Shown: piece by piece, positions 1 through 8,217 of the stretch
Numbering within the stretch: the first letter of the stretch is position 1
Layout: each line of letters starts with the position of its first letter
NCBI GenBank assembly: GCA_026126165.1
Contig: JAHCJR010000013.1
Location: 1-51,203, forward strand
Source: Alphaproteobacteria bacterium
GTDB taxonomy: Bacteria; Pseudomonadota; Alphaproteobacteria; Ferrovibrionales; Ferrovibrionaceae
Direction: 5' to 3'
DNA length: 51,203 nucleotides
The notes under the pieces: model-generated
Database searches by the model: none
What the model was told of the DNA's origin: nothing
Seen by the model: the letters and a program-made list of their open reading frames with translations, nothing else
Translations under genes and position numbers: made by a program

Positions 1-399
1 ATCCGCGAGGCCTTCATCGTTTCCAGCGTGGCGCCCTGGCTGATGAACCCGCAGGCGGCCAAGCTGTTCATGCTGGGTGGCGAGAGCATCGGCGCCGCGG
101 AGGCCGCCACGCTGGGCCTGGCCGCGCGCGTGGTCGATGGCGATATCCGCGAGGAGACGCTCCGCATCGCCCGCCGCCTCGCCCATGTCCCGGCGCGCGC
201 CGCCGGCATGGTCAAGCGGATGGTCAACGAAGTGCAGGAAAGCCAGGGCTTGCGGGTGCAGCAGGCCGCCGGCGTGGCGCTCGCCGCCGCCGCCAGCGCC
301 ATGACGCCGGAAGAGAAGGGTATCGCCGAATTGCTGCGCATCCGTCGCGAACGCGGCTTCAAGGAGTCGATCCGGTTCCGCGATGCGCCCTTTGCCTGA
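1..399 (+). CDS. Enoyl-CoA hydratase/isomerase family protein, C-terminal part (5' end outside window)
   Basis: The frame is open from the first base, so the gene starts upstream of the window. The visible 132 residues match the C-terminal half of the crotonase family. A short stretch reads AAKLFMLGGESIGAAEA followed by LGLAARVV, the usual region after the active-site helix, and the end is helical. The family hydrates enoyl-CoA or isomerises acyl-CoA in the cytoplasm. The catalytic glutamates lie in the missing part, so activity cannot be judged. The stop overlaps the start of the following acyl-CoA synthetase by 17 bases, indicating one operon. The family assignment is fairly safe; the substrate is unknown. 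Confidence 0.8.
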   Translation: MREAFIVSSVAPWLMNPQAAKLFMLGGESIGAAEAATLGLAARVVDGDIREETLRIARRLAHVPARAAGMVKRMVNEVQESQGLRVQQAAGVALAAAASAMTPEEKGIAELLRIRRERGFKESIRFRDAPFA

Positions 400-2563
400 C
401 GCAGATCGGCCCGGGCCGGACATTGCCCGCGAGACCAGTCTCGCGCCGCTTCTGGCGCCGCGCGCCATCGCCTTCATCGGGGCATCGGAGAGCGGCGGCC
501 GGGCGGGTGCGGCCATGCGCAACCTGATGGCGCTGGGCTATCAGGGAAAGATGTATCCGGTGCATCCGCGCCATGCGAGCGTCTATGGTCATGGCTGCCA
601 TCGCAGCATCGACGAGTTGCCGGCCGGCATAGATCTCGCCGCGATCGGCGTGCCGGCGGAAAGCGTCCTCGACGTGCTCGAACAGGCGCACCGGCGCGGC
701 ATTCCGGCCGCGGTGATCTTCGCCAGCGGCTTCGGCGAGGCGGGCGAGGAGGGAACCGGCCGCCAGGCCGAACTCGAGGAATTCGTCCGGCGCACCGGAA
801 TGCTGGTTTGCGGCCCCAACTGCCTCGGCATTCTCAACTTCGCCGCCCGCAGCGGCGCCTATAGCAGCGTGCAGCCCACGAACATGAAGGCCGGACGCAT
901 CGCCGTCGTCTCGCAGAGCGGCTCCATCGTCGTGGCACTCTCCCGCAGCGAGCGGGGCCTTGCATTCAGCCATCTGATCTCCTCCGGGAACGAGACCGGC
1001 GTCACCAGCGCCGACTTCCTCCTCGCGCTGGCCGACGACCCGGCGGTCGGAGCGGTGGCACTGTTTCAGGAGAGCGTCCGCGCGCCGGCAGAGTTCGCCC
1101 GCGCGCTCGCAAGGCTGCGTGAGCGCGGCAAGCCGCTGCTCCTGCTCGGGACCGGGCGGAGCGAGATCGGACGCGCCGCCTCCGCGGCGCATACCGGCGC
1201 GCTTGCCGGCTCGCTGGAGGTGCGCGCTGCACTGCTCCGGCGCGAGCGGGTGCTTGTCTGCGGCGATCCCGACGAATGGCTCGAGGCGATGGAGCTTTTC
1301 CGTCTGCTGCCGGCGCCGCGCCGGCGTGGCATTGCCATGATCGGAATTTCGGGGGGCGAGAATGCCCTGGCCGCCGACCTGGCGGAAGCGGCGGGGCTCG
1401 GCTTCGCCCGCCTCGGCGAAGAGACCCGCGCCCGGCTGCGCGAGCTGTTGCCCTGGTTCGCGCGAGCCGATAACCCGCTCGACGCTACTGGCGGGGTGCT
1501 GACCAATTTCGACATTTACCGCCGCTGTCTCGAAATCATGGCAGGGGATGCGGAAGTCGGGGCGATGGTGGTGCTGCAGGACAGTCCGGCGGGCTTCGAC
1601 GAGACCATCGCCCGTGCCATGTCGGAGATGGCACCCCGCCTGCCGGTGCCGCTGGTCTTTCTGAACTGCTTTGCCGGCCCGCCACGACAGGGCCTCGTCA
1701 GCATCCTGCACGAGGCCGGCATACCCTATCTCCAGGGATTGCGCCCCGGCTTGCGGGCGCTGGCGCTTTATATGAATCACGATCGCGCCGCCCGGCCTGC
1801 CGCAAGCTGGCGGCCTGCCAGTGATCCTGAACGCAGGGCGAGGGCGCGCGAGCTGCTGGGGCGCGCCGGCCTTGTCCTGGACGAGGTGGACAGCAAGGCT
1901 CTGCTCGGCCTCCATGGCGTTCCGGTCGGCCCGGAGACCCTCGCCCTGGACGCGGATGCCGCCGTGGCGGCGGCAGGTCGCCTGGGCTTTCCCGTCGCCA
2001 TGAAGATCGTCTCGGCCGACATCGCCCACAAGGCCAAGGCGGGTGGCGTGATGCTCTCCATCGCCGGCGAGGCGGAAGTGCGCCGTGCCTTCGCCGCGCT
2101 CCATGCGCGGGTCGGGCAGGCCATGCCGGCGGCGCGGCGGCGCGGGGTACTGGTGCAGCCGATGATCGATGGCGACATCGAACTCATCGTCGGGCTCAAG
2201 CGCGATGCCGATTTCGGCATGGTGCTGCTGCTTGGGCTGGGCGGGGTGCGGGCCGAGGAGATCGGTTCCAGCGTGCTTCGCCTTCTGCCGGCCGGTCCGG
2301 TCGATGCGCGCGAGATGATCGACGAGCTGCCGACGCTGCGCCGGGGCCTCGCCGGCTCCGCATCCGGTGAGACGATCGCCCGGCAGATCGTGGCGCTTCT
2401 TGAAAGTCTGGCCTCGCTCGGCGCGGAGCTGGGGGAGGAGATCGAGGCGGTGGAAATGAACCCGGTGAAGATCGATCTGCGGCGCGGAAGCCTCGCCGTT
2501 CTCGACGGACTGGTGGAGCCGCGTCGCGAGGGCATAACGGCAAACATGACTGGGCGAGGGTGA
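383..2563 (+). CDS. NDP-forming acyl-CoA synthetase (acetate--CoA ligase family, fused alpha-beta)
   Basis: This 726-residue protein belongs to the ADP-forming acyl-CoA synthetase family, which makes acyl-CoA plus NDP and phosphate through a phosphohistidine. An N-terminal CoA-binding Rossmann domain lies at about 22-120 (FIGASESGG). The succinyl-CoA-synthetase-like domains carry GPNCLG near 145 and SQSGSI near 178, with the likely phosphohistidine H270 in AAHTGALAG. A C-terminal ATP-grasp domain covers about 500-715 (AMKIVSADIAHK and EMNPVKID). It overlaps the hydratase before it and the next gene after it, so it is mid-operon. A paralogue at 12059 sits next to another hydratase. The acid activated is not known. 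Confidence 0.9.
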   Translation: MRPLPDADRPGPDIARETSLAPLLAPRAIAFIGASESGGRAGAAMRNLMALGYQGKMYPVHPRHASVYGHGCHRSIDELPAGIDLAAIGVPAESVLDVLEQAHRRGIPAAVIFASGFGEAGEEGTGRQAELEEFVRRTGMLVCGPNCLGILNFAARSGAYSSVQPTNMKAGRIAVVSQSGSIVVALSRSERGLAFSHLISSGNETGVTSADFLLALADDPAVGAVALFQESVRAPAEFARALARLRERGKPLLLLGTGRSEIGRAASAAHTGALAGSLEVRAALLRRERVLVCGDPDEWLEAMELFRLLPAPRRRGIAMIGISGGENALAADLAEAAGLGFARLGEETRARLRELLPWFARADNPLDATGGVLTNFDIYRRCLEIMAGDAEVGAMVVLQDSPAGFDETIARAMSEMAPRLPVPLVFLNCFAGPPRQGLVSILHEAGIPYLQGLRPGLRALALYMNHDRAARPAASWRPASDPERRARARELLGRAGLVLDEVDSKALLGLHGVPVGPETLALDADAAVAAAGRLGFPVAMKIVSADIAHKAKAGGVMLSIAGEAEVRRAFAALHARVGQAMPAARRRGVLVQPMIDGDIELIVGLKRDADFGMVLLLGLGGVRAEEIGSSVLRLLPAGPVDAREMIDELPTLRRGLAGSASGETIARQIVALLESLASLGAELGEEIEAVEMNPVKIDLRRGSLAVLDGLVEPRREGITANMTGRG

Positions 2564-2565
2564 CG

Positions 2566-3606
2566 ATGGACTTCCTGCTGATGACGGAAGGTGGAATAGA
2601 TGCGGAAGGACCGGGCGGTCCGCCATCGGTCCCGCAGCGCTTTCGCGAAGTGATCGCCGAAGCGAAACTGGCCGACGAGGTGGGGTTCGACGTCTTCGGC
2701 TGCGGCGAGCAGCATTTCGATCCGCCCTACTGGACGATATCGAATCCCGAAACGATGCTGGCGGCCATCGCGCGCGAGACGAAGCGCATCCGCCTGCGCA
2801 GCACGATCGTGCTTTTGCCCCTGATCCATCCGCTTCGCCTGGCGGAGATCATCGGCACCATCGACATTCTCTCCGACGGGCGTTTCGAGATTGGCACAGG
2901 AAAGGGCAACAACTCGATTGCCATCAAAGCCTTCGAGGTGCCGTTCTCCGAGTTGGATGAGCGCTACGAAGAGGCGCTCACGGTGATCAAGGGCGCACTT
3001 TCCAACGATCGTTTCTCGCACCGGGGCAAGTACTTTTCTTTCGACGAGATCGAAGTTCTTCCGAAGTCGATCCAGAAGCCCCATCCGCCGATCTACTTCG
3101 CGGCGATCAGCCCGCAGTCCCATGTGGTCGCCGGCCGCAACGGGCTCGGCCTGCTCACGCTCAGCACCGCCATGTCGCGACCGCAGATCGAGAAGCGTTT
3201 CCGCATCTATCACGAATCCTTCAGGGAGCAGCCGGGCGCGCTCAAGAAAATAAGTCTCGGCCTGCAGACCTACTGTTGCGCCGATGGCGCCGCCGCCAGA
3301 ACCCATGCCCGCGATTCGATCCTTCGCTATCTGAAGCGCACGATCTTCCTCTATGAAAAGACGCTGCAGGAGAAGGGCCTCAACCTCGACTTCAGCAATA
3401 CGAAGAAAATCACCTCCGATTTCGAGTTCCTGGCGCGCGAGCGGCTGCTTGCCATCGGCGATCCGAAGGAGGTGATCGACACCTTTCGCTATTACGAGCA
3501 GCTTGGCGTGCAGGAGATCCGGATTCGCTGCGACGGGCTGCCGCACGAGATGCTGATGGCGAACATCCGCATGCTTGCCGACAAGGTCATTCCGCATTTC
3601 AAGTAA
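2566..3606 (+). CDS. LLM-class (luciferase-like) flavin-dependent oxidoreductase
   Basis: This 346-residue protein has the bacterial luciferase-like TIM-barrel pattern: GEQHF near 47, a long IRL-STIVLLPL strand, ILSDGRFEIGTGKG, and PHPPIYFAA later in the chain. Members use reduced FMN (or F420) for monooxygenation of small organic compounds, or act as reductases. I chose ATG 2566 because GGGCGAGGG at 2552-2560 is well placed for it. A GTG at 2560, overlapping the previous stop, is an alternative. It lies inside the CoA-ligase/hydratase operon, so it probably opens or modifies the substrate of that pathway. Nothing in the sequence identifies the substrate. Confidence 0.85.
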   Translation: MDFLLMTEGGIDAEGPGGPPSVPQRFREVIAEAKLADEVGFDVFGCGEQHFDPPYWTISNPETMLAAIARETKRIRLRSTIVLLPLIHPLRLAEIIGTIDILSDGRFEIGTGKGNNSIAIKAFEVPFSELDERYEEALTVIKGALSNDRFSHRGKYFSFDEIEVLPKSIQKPHPPIYFAAISPQSHVVAGRNGLGLLTLSTAMSRPQIEKRFRIYHESFREQPGALKKISLGLQTYCCADGAAARTHARDSILRYLKRTIFLYEKTLQEKGLNLDFSNTKKITSDFEFLARERLLAIGDPKEVIDTFRYYEQLGVQEIRIRCDGLPHEMLMANIRMLADKVIPHFK

Positions 3607-3642
3607 GCCGGCCTGCCGCAAACCGATCGGACAACAAGGCAC

Positions 3643-5025
3643 ATGAGCTATAGCTTCGACCCCGACATCTTCCGTTATCCCCGCTACAGCGAGGAGTTCG
3701 ACCGCGACTTCTGTCGCGCCAGCCGGGACGAGATCCTGCATGTCCAGCAGACCAGGTTGAAGGCGGTCCTCGACTATTGCTGGCGCGAGATGCCCTTCTA
3801 CCGGCGTCTCTGGGAATCGTCGGGCGTCAGCCCCGCCGATATCCGGCATCCCGACGACATCGCCAGGTTTCCCACCTGGGACAAGGAGGTGCAGCGCGCC
3901 GAGATCGAGGCGCACCCGCCCTTCGGCAGCTACTATCGCGATACGGACCCCGCCAACATCTCCTATCTGCTGTCCTCGGGCGGAACGACGGGCACGCCGC
4001 GCATCTTTCCCATCATGCGGGACGATCTGCCGGGCCTGCAGGACATTCAGGCGCGGACCATGGGCTTCATCGGCGTCAAATCCAGCGACATCGTGCAGGT
4101 GACGACGCACTATTCCGCCCTTGCCGGCGCCTGGTGCGGAACCTGGGCGGTGGAAGGGGTCGGAGCGGCGCTGGTGCCAACCGGTTCGGGCAAGGCGATG
4201 CCCAGCATGCGGCAGGTCGATCTCATCCACCGCATGGGCGTCACCGTGCTCCGCAGCCAGGCGTCCTACGCGGAACGTCTGGCCAAGACCGCGCGCGAGA
4301 TGGGTCTCGATCCGGCGGCGATGAAGGTCCGCACCATCATCACCGCCGGTGAGTCCTATTCCCAGGAGCGCAGGCGACGGATCGAGCAGGAGTGGAACGC
4401 CAAGGTCTATGATTTCTTCGGATCGTCCGACACGTTCAACTGGAGTTCGGTCGATTGCGAGCACAGCCAGGCGACGCTCGGTGCTGCCGGCATGCATGTA
4501 TGGGAAGATTGCTGCATCGTCGAGGTGTTGGACGAGCAGGGTCGCATTTGCGCCCCAGGCAAATATGGCGAGATGACCATCACCAGCCTGAACTGGCGCA
4601 ATTCGCCGCGCATCCGCTACCGCACCGGCGACCTGGTGACCGTCTTCACCGATCGCTGCGGCTGCGGCCGCAATCTGGTGCGCATGTCGAGCATTATCGG
4701 GCGGGTCGACCACGTGGTCCGTATCCGGGGCGTCAACATCTATCCGGGCGCGATCGACGCCACCATCTCCAAGGCCGATCCGGCGATCCGCGAGTTCTAT
4801 GCCGTGGCCAGTCGCGTCGACGGGCGCGACGAACTGCGGATCGTGGTCGAATGGCCGGACTTGCGGGACGAGACGATCGTCGAGCGGGTGCGGCGCACGG
4901 TCGTGACCCACCTCAGTCTGACGCCGGTCGTCGAACTGGTGCCACCCGGATCGACGACCACCAAGACCGGTATCGAAGGCGCGCTCAACAAGCCGCGGCG
5001 CCTCTTCGACGAAAGGAGCGGATGA
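3643..5025 (+). CDS. Phenylacetate--CoA ligase-type (PaaK-like) AMP-forming CoA ligase
   Basis: This 460-residue protein is an ANL-superfamily adenylate-forming enzyme of PaaK type. The phosphate-binding loop SSGGTTGTP is at 111-119. YDFFGSSD occupies the place of the usual YG-SE motif, RYRTGDLV follows, and the C-terminal hinge region GRVDHVVRIRGVNIYPGAID begins the small domain. PaaK-like enzymes convert a carboxylic acid, ATP and CoA to acyl-CoA, AMP and PPi in the cytosol. Its stop overlaps the next start as ATGA (5022-5025), so translation is probably coupled. It is the second CoA-activating enzyme of this operon; an aromatic substrate is possible but not shown. Confidence 0.88.
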   Translation: MSYSFDPDIFRYPRYSEEFDRDFCRASRDEILHVQQTRLKAVLDYCWREMPFYRRLWESSGVSPADIRHPDDIARFPTWDKEVQRAEIEAHPPFGSYYRDTDPANISYLLSSGGTTGTPRIFPIMRDDLPGLQDIQARTMGFIGVKSSDIVQVTTHYSALAGAWCGTWAVEGVGAALVPTGSGKAMPSMRQVDLIHRMGVTVLRSQASYAERLAKTAREMGLDPAAMKVRTIITAGESYSQERRRRIEQEWNAKVYDFFGSSDTFNWSSVDCEHSQATLGAAGMHVWEDCCIVEVLDEQGRICAPGKYGEMTITSLNWRNSPRIRYRTGDLVTVFTDRCGCGRNLVRMSSIIGRVDHVVRIRGVNIYPGAIDATISKADPAIREFYAVASRVDGRDELRIVVEWPDLRDETIVERVRRTVVTHLSLTPVVELVPPGSTTTKTGIEGALNKPRRLFDERSG

Positions 5026-5843
5026 TGGCTGGAGATGGCGGAGAGATCAGGGTTCGCACCGGAATCACCAAGGTCACGGCAGACGACATCGTGGTGCGCG
5101 GGTATCGGCTGACCGAGGATCTGGTCGGTCACTTCAGCTTCACCGACGCATTCTTCCTGCAGATGACCGGCCGGCGGCCGGCCGAGCGTGAAAGCCGCCT
5201 GTTCGGGGCGCTCATGGTCAACAGCATGGAGCATGGCATCAACCATCCGGTTCTGGTGGCCAGGCTGACCCATGGCGCGGCGCCGGAAACCGTCCAGGCG
5301 GCCATCGCCGCCGGCATCCTGGGCATGGGCAGTGTCGGCGACGGCGCCATCGAACTGGTTGCCGACCTGCTTTACGGGCTGGCGCGGACGGCCGATGCAG
5401 AGGGCATCGCCGACGAAGCGGCGGCGGCGCGGCTGGTCGCCGAGTATCGCGCCAACCGGCGCATCATACCCGGCCTCGGCCATGCCATGCACAAGCAGGC
5501 AGATCCCCGTGTCGGACGTCTGTTCGCGCTGGTGCGTGAACTCGGCTTCGGCGGACGCTATGTCGCCCTGATGCACCATCTGGCAAGCCAGGCCGCCCTG
5601 GCGACCGGCCGCAAGCTGCCGATCAATGGCGCTGCGGCGGTGGCTGCCGCCTATTGCGAACTGGGGTTGCCGGCGAAGATCGCCAAGGCGGCGACGGTGG
5701 TATCGATCTGCGCCGGCGTGACCGGCCATCTGATGGAGGAGATGCGCGACCCGCAGGCGCGTAACATGCGCCGGCTGATTTCCGAAGCGACGGACTTCCG
5801 CCCGGACGAGGCGCCCGAGGCCGGCGCCGAAAACGGCAAGTAA
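5022..5843 (+). CDS. Citrate synthase-fold protein, citryl-CoA-lyase-like, with altered active site
   Basis: This 273-residue protein starts at ATG 5022 with GGAG just upstream and an ATGA overlap with the CoA ligase. It resembles the short citryl-CoA lyase/citrate synthase family: FSFTDAFFLQMTGR, MEHGINHP, and PGLGHAMHKQADPR containing H154, matching the conserved GxGH...DPR histidine. The region normally reading GD-HGGA reads GSVGDGA (about 103-109), so that histidine is absent. The NVDG-type motif reads LPINGAAAV, with A204 where the catalytic Asp is expected. It may cleave or form a different acyl-CoA bond, or be non-catalytic. Fold confidence is good; function is uncertain. Confidence 0.75.
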   Translation: MMAGDGGEIRVRTGITKVTADDIVVRGYRLTEDLVGHFSFTDAFFLQMTGRRPAERESRLFGALMVNSMEHGINHPVLVARLTHGAAPETVQAAIAAGILGMGSVGDGAIELVADLLYGLARTADAEGIADEAAAARLVAEYRANRRIIPGLGHAMHKQADPRVGRLFALVRELGFGGRYVALMHHLASQAALATGRKLPINGAAAVAAAYCELGLPAKIAKAATVVSICAGVTGHLMEEMRDPQARNMRRLISEATDFRPDEAPEAGAENGK

Positions 5844-5888
5844 GGAGCCTCGCCGATGAGGTTCCCGACGCCCGGATGCGATCGCGAC

Positions 5889-6647
5889 TCAGCCGGCTTT
5901 CTTCTGGTCGCTCGCGCGCTCGCGGTGCTGCCGCCATTCCTGCGCGCGGCCCCAGACCGTCGCCAGATAGTCCATCTGTTCGGCGAAGACCTTGCGCGCG
6001 ACACCCGGCTTGCCGTCGCGAATTGCCTCAAAGAGGCGCTGGTGCTGCGCCAGGAGGTGCTGCCGGTCGCGGAACTTGTAGACCACCATGTTGGAGATCG
6101 GCTGCAGGGTCTCCGCGACTGCGGCCATCACGAACAGCAGCACGGGGTTCTGCGTCGCCTGCGCCAGGATGTGATGGAAGCGCACGTCGGAGGCGCAGAA
6201 ATCCTGGTCGTCGATGGTGCTGTTGGCCTGGACTTCCAGTTCGGCACGCATCGCGTCGAGATCGGCGTCGGTCCGCCGCTCCGAAGCGAGCTGGCAGCAG
6301 ACGAGGCCGAGTTGCCGGCGCGCCTCGGTTATGCTGTCGAAGTCGAACTCGCCGATACTGGTCATCAGCCGTGTCGCGTTGGCGATGGAGCGCACAAGCT
6401 GTTCCTGGCTTGGACGATTGACGAAGCGTCCGCCGGAAGGGCCGCGCTGGCTGCGGATCAGGTTCTGCGCCGCGAGACGCTTCAGTGCTTCGCGGATCGT
6501 GGGTCGCGATACCTTGAATCGCTTGGCGAGTTCTTCCTCGGTGGGCAGCCGCTCGTCCACCTTGAGGCGGCCACTGACGATCGCCTCGCGAATGCTGTCG
6601 GCGATCTGCCGTGTCGCACTGTCGGTTACTACCGCATCGTATTCCAT
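5889..6647 (-). CDS. GntR-family transcriptional regulator, FadR subfamily (FCD domain)
   Basis: This 252-residue regulator has an N-terminal winged helix at about 10-80 (IREAIVSGRLKVDERLPTEEELA, then FKVSRPTIREALKRL). The helical FCD ligand-binding domain from about 90 carries DVRFHHILAQATQNP. FCD regulators usually sense a carboxylate or acyl-CoA and repress nearby catabolic genes. It is divergent from the ccr-transporter operon across a 239-base gap and convergent with the citryl-CoA-lyase-like gene, so control of one or both flanking operons is a reasonable inference. A candidate half-site pair ACCA-N4-TGGT lies immediately upstream at 6657-6668. Confidence 0.92.
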   Translation of the reverse strand: MEYDAVVTDSATRQIADSIREAIVSGRLKVDERLPTEEELAKRFKVSRPTIREALKRLAAQNLIRSQRGPSGGRFVNRPSQEQLVRSIANATRLMTSIGEFDFDSITEARRQLGLVCCQLASERRTDADLDAMRAELEVQANSTIDDQDFCASDVRFHHILAQATQNPVLLFVMAAVAETLQPISNMVVYKFRDRQHLLAQHQRLFEAIRDGKPGVARKVFAEQMDYLATVWGRAQEWRQHRERASDQKKAG

Positions 6648-6656
6648 GTTGCTGTG

Positions 6657-6668
6657 ACCACCGTTGGT
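6657..6668. promoter_or_regulatory. Possible GntR operator half-sites (ACCA-N4-TGGT)
   Basis: ACCACCGTTGGT is a short inverted repeat ten bases upstream of the GntR start codon, a position that suits autoregulation. FadR-type sites often have GT/AC-containing arms. The arms are only four bases long, so chance is a real alternative. Confidence 0.25.
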
Positions 6669-6792
6669 TGTTCGCCCGACTATGGTACCGCGCGTAACCC
6701 TTCCGCGCCCCTCACGTCAAGCCTTTCCACATGGCTCGATGGGAGGGGCGGTTCACCCCACTGATTCGACATTAGCATATTTAAATATTTAA

Positions 6793-6822
6793 TTGAAAAA
6801 TGTTTCTCCCTATGAATAGACT
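6793..6822 (+). promoter_or_regulatory. Possible sigma-70 promoter for the ccr operon
   Basis: TTGAAA at 6793-6798 and TAGACT at 6817-6822 are separated by 18 bases within the A+T-rich island. They lie about 65 bases before the TTG start at 6887. This is the only well-spaced hexamer pair I noticed in the gap. Assigned by eye. Confidence 0.35.
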
Positions 6823-6886
6823 AACTCGACAAGTCGCCGCCGGGGGGCAGAGAATCGCCGGCGGCCGGTAAACGGGGGAACGCCAG

Positions 6887-8128
6887 TTGGATCTGTATGC
6901 TCTTGGAGAGCGTCCGCCTCTCGGTGTGGTGCCGGCGCGGATGCATGCCTTCGCCGTCCGTCAGAACAGGTTTGGCCAGCCGCGCAGCGCCTGGCAGCGC
7001 GAGGTCCTGCCCACGCCGCCGATCCGCGACGACGAAGTGCTCATCTATGTCATGGCGACCGGCATCAACTACAACAATGTCTGGGCGGCGCTGGGATTTC
7101 CCGTCGACGTGATCGCGGAGCGCCAGAAGGCGCTGGGCGAGAAAGAGGACTTCCATGCCGGCGGAAGCGATTGCGCCGGCATCGTATGGGCGGTCGGCAA
7201 GTCGGTCACCAACGTCAGGCCCGGCGACGAGGTGGTGGTGCATAGCGGCTGGTGGGACCCGAACGACCCCTGGGTGCTCTCCGGCAAGGACCCCATGCTC
7301 GCCGAAAGCACGCGCATTTGGGGCTACCAGACCAATTATGGCAGCTACTGCCAGTTCGCGCGCGCCCAGGCGCACCAATGCATCGCCAAGCCCGCGCGGC
7401 TGACCTGGGAGGAGGCCGCCTGCTATCTGCTCTGCGCCTCCACGGCCTATCGCATGCTGATGGGCTGGCACCCCAACATCGTCGAGAAGGGCGATGTGGT
7501 GCTGGTCTGGGGCGCGGCCGGCGGGCTCGGCAGCATGGCGCTGCAGATCGCGCGCGAGGCCGGCGGGCGTCCGGTTGCCGTGGTCTCTGACGAATCGAAG
7601 CGCCAGTTCTGTCTCGATCACGGCGCGGTCGGCGTGATCAATCGCAACGATTTCAATCATTGGGGCAAGATGCCCGACACCAACGACGCCGCCGCCTACG
7701 GCAATTGGGCCAAGGGCGCGCGTGCCTTCGGCAAGGCGATCTGGGATGCGGTCGGCGAAAAGGTGAGCCCGCGCATCGTCTTCGAACACCCTGGCGAGGC
7801 GACGCTGCCGACATCGGGGTTCGTCTGCGCGACCGGCGGCATGATCGTCATCTGCGCCGGGACCACGGGCTACAACATCACGATGGACCTGCGCTATCAC
7901 TGGATGCGCCAGAAGCGGCTCCAGGGCAGCCATCTCTCGAACGACGAGCAGGCGCTCGAGGTCACCAAGCTGGTGGCGGCCGGGCGGATCGATCCATGCC
8001 TGTCCCGGACATTCCCTTTCGACGAGCTGGGCGAGGCGCACCAGCTCATGCATGACAACAAACATCCCTCCGGCAACATGGCGGTTCTCGTCAATGCCCT
8101 GAAGCCGGGAGAGGGACGCAAGGCCTGA
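6887..8128 (+). CDS. ccr: Crotonyl-CoA carboxylase/reductase-like enoyl-CoA reductase
   Basis: This 413-residue medium-chain reductase is close to crotonyl-CoA carboxylase/reductases. It has the N-terminal [12 protein letters not shown] element, [11 protein letters not shown], a nucleotide-binding WGAAGGLG near 209-216, [17 protein letters not shown], and [11 protein letters not shown]. The family reduces an enoyl-CoA with NADPH, usually while fixing CO2. Of the four CO2-pocket residues known from the Kitasatospora enzyme (N81, F170, E171, H365), this protein keeps Asn (N63) and His (H349), has Tyr at 147, and has Gln148 in place of Glu. The start is TTG, supported by GGGGGAA six bases upstream. 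It heads a transporter/CoA operon. It could be a reductase that no longer carboxylates. Confidence 0.9.
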   Translation: MDLYALGERPPLGVVPARMHAFAVRQNRFGQPRSAWQREVLPTPPIRDDEVLIYVMATGINYNNVWAALGFPVDVIAERQKALGEKEDFHAGGSDCAGIVWAVGKSVTNVRPGDEVVVHSGWWDPNDPWVLSGKDPMLAESTRIWGYQTNYGSYCQFARAQAHQCIAKPARLTWEEAACYLLCASTAYRMLMGWHPNIVEKGDVVLVWGAAGGLGSMALQIAREAGGRPVAVVSDESKRQFCLDHGAVGVINRNDFNHWGKMPDTNDAAAYGNWAKGARAFGKAIWDAVGEKVSPRIVFEHPGEATLPTSGFVCATGGMIVICAGTTGYNITMDLRYHWMRQKRLQGSHLSNDEQALEVTKLVAAGRIDPCLSRTFPFDELGEAHQLMHDNKHPSGNMAVLVNALKPGEGRKA

Positions 8129-8217
8129 GCGCCGGGCACGTCTCCGGTGTGGAACTGGCGGGCGGAAGGCCGGCGACAGATCCGCCGCGTCCGAGATAGG
8201 CAACGGGAGGAATCGCA

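Larger units (their letters stand above)
6648..6886. promoter_or_regulatory. Divergent regulatory region between the GntR gene and the ccr operon
   Basis: This 239-base gap holds no credible gene. Its right half is strikingly A+T-rich for this genome (about 6770-6830). It contains a perfect 12-base palindrome ATATTTAAATAT at 6777-6788, the inverted pair ACCA/TGGT at 6657-6668, and a possible sigma-70 promoter facing the ccr gene. It is the natural place for GntR-regulator operators controlling both directions. The gap is seen directly; the regulatory roles are inferred. Confidence 0.6.

Noticed and set aside
1777-4911. Very long open frame on the minus strand (over 1000 codons)
   Set aside because: It lies opposite three well-supported plus-strand genes with recognisable motifs, and its translation is low-complexity (Arg/Ala/Gly/His-rich) without any family motif. 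Such shadow frames are expected in G+C-rich DNA.
4455-5021. Longer N-terminus for the citryl-CoA-lyase-like gene
   Set aside because: The upstream extension overlaps the CoA ligase and is low-complexity; ATG 5022 has a ribosome site and the ATGA coupling.
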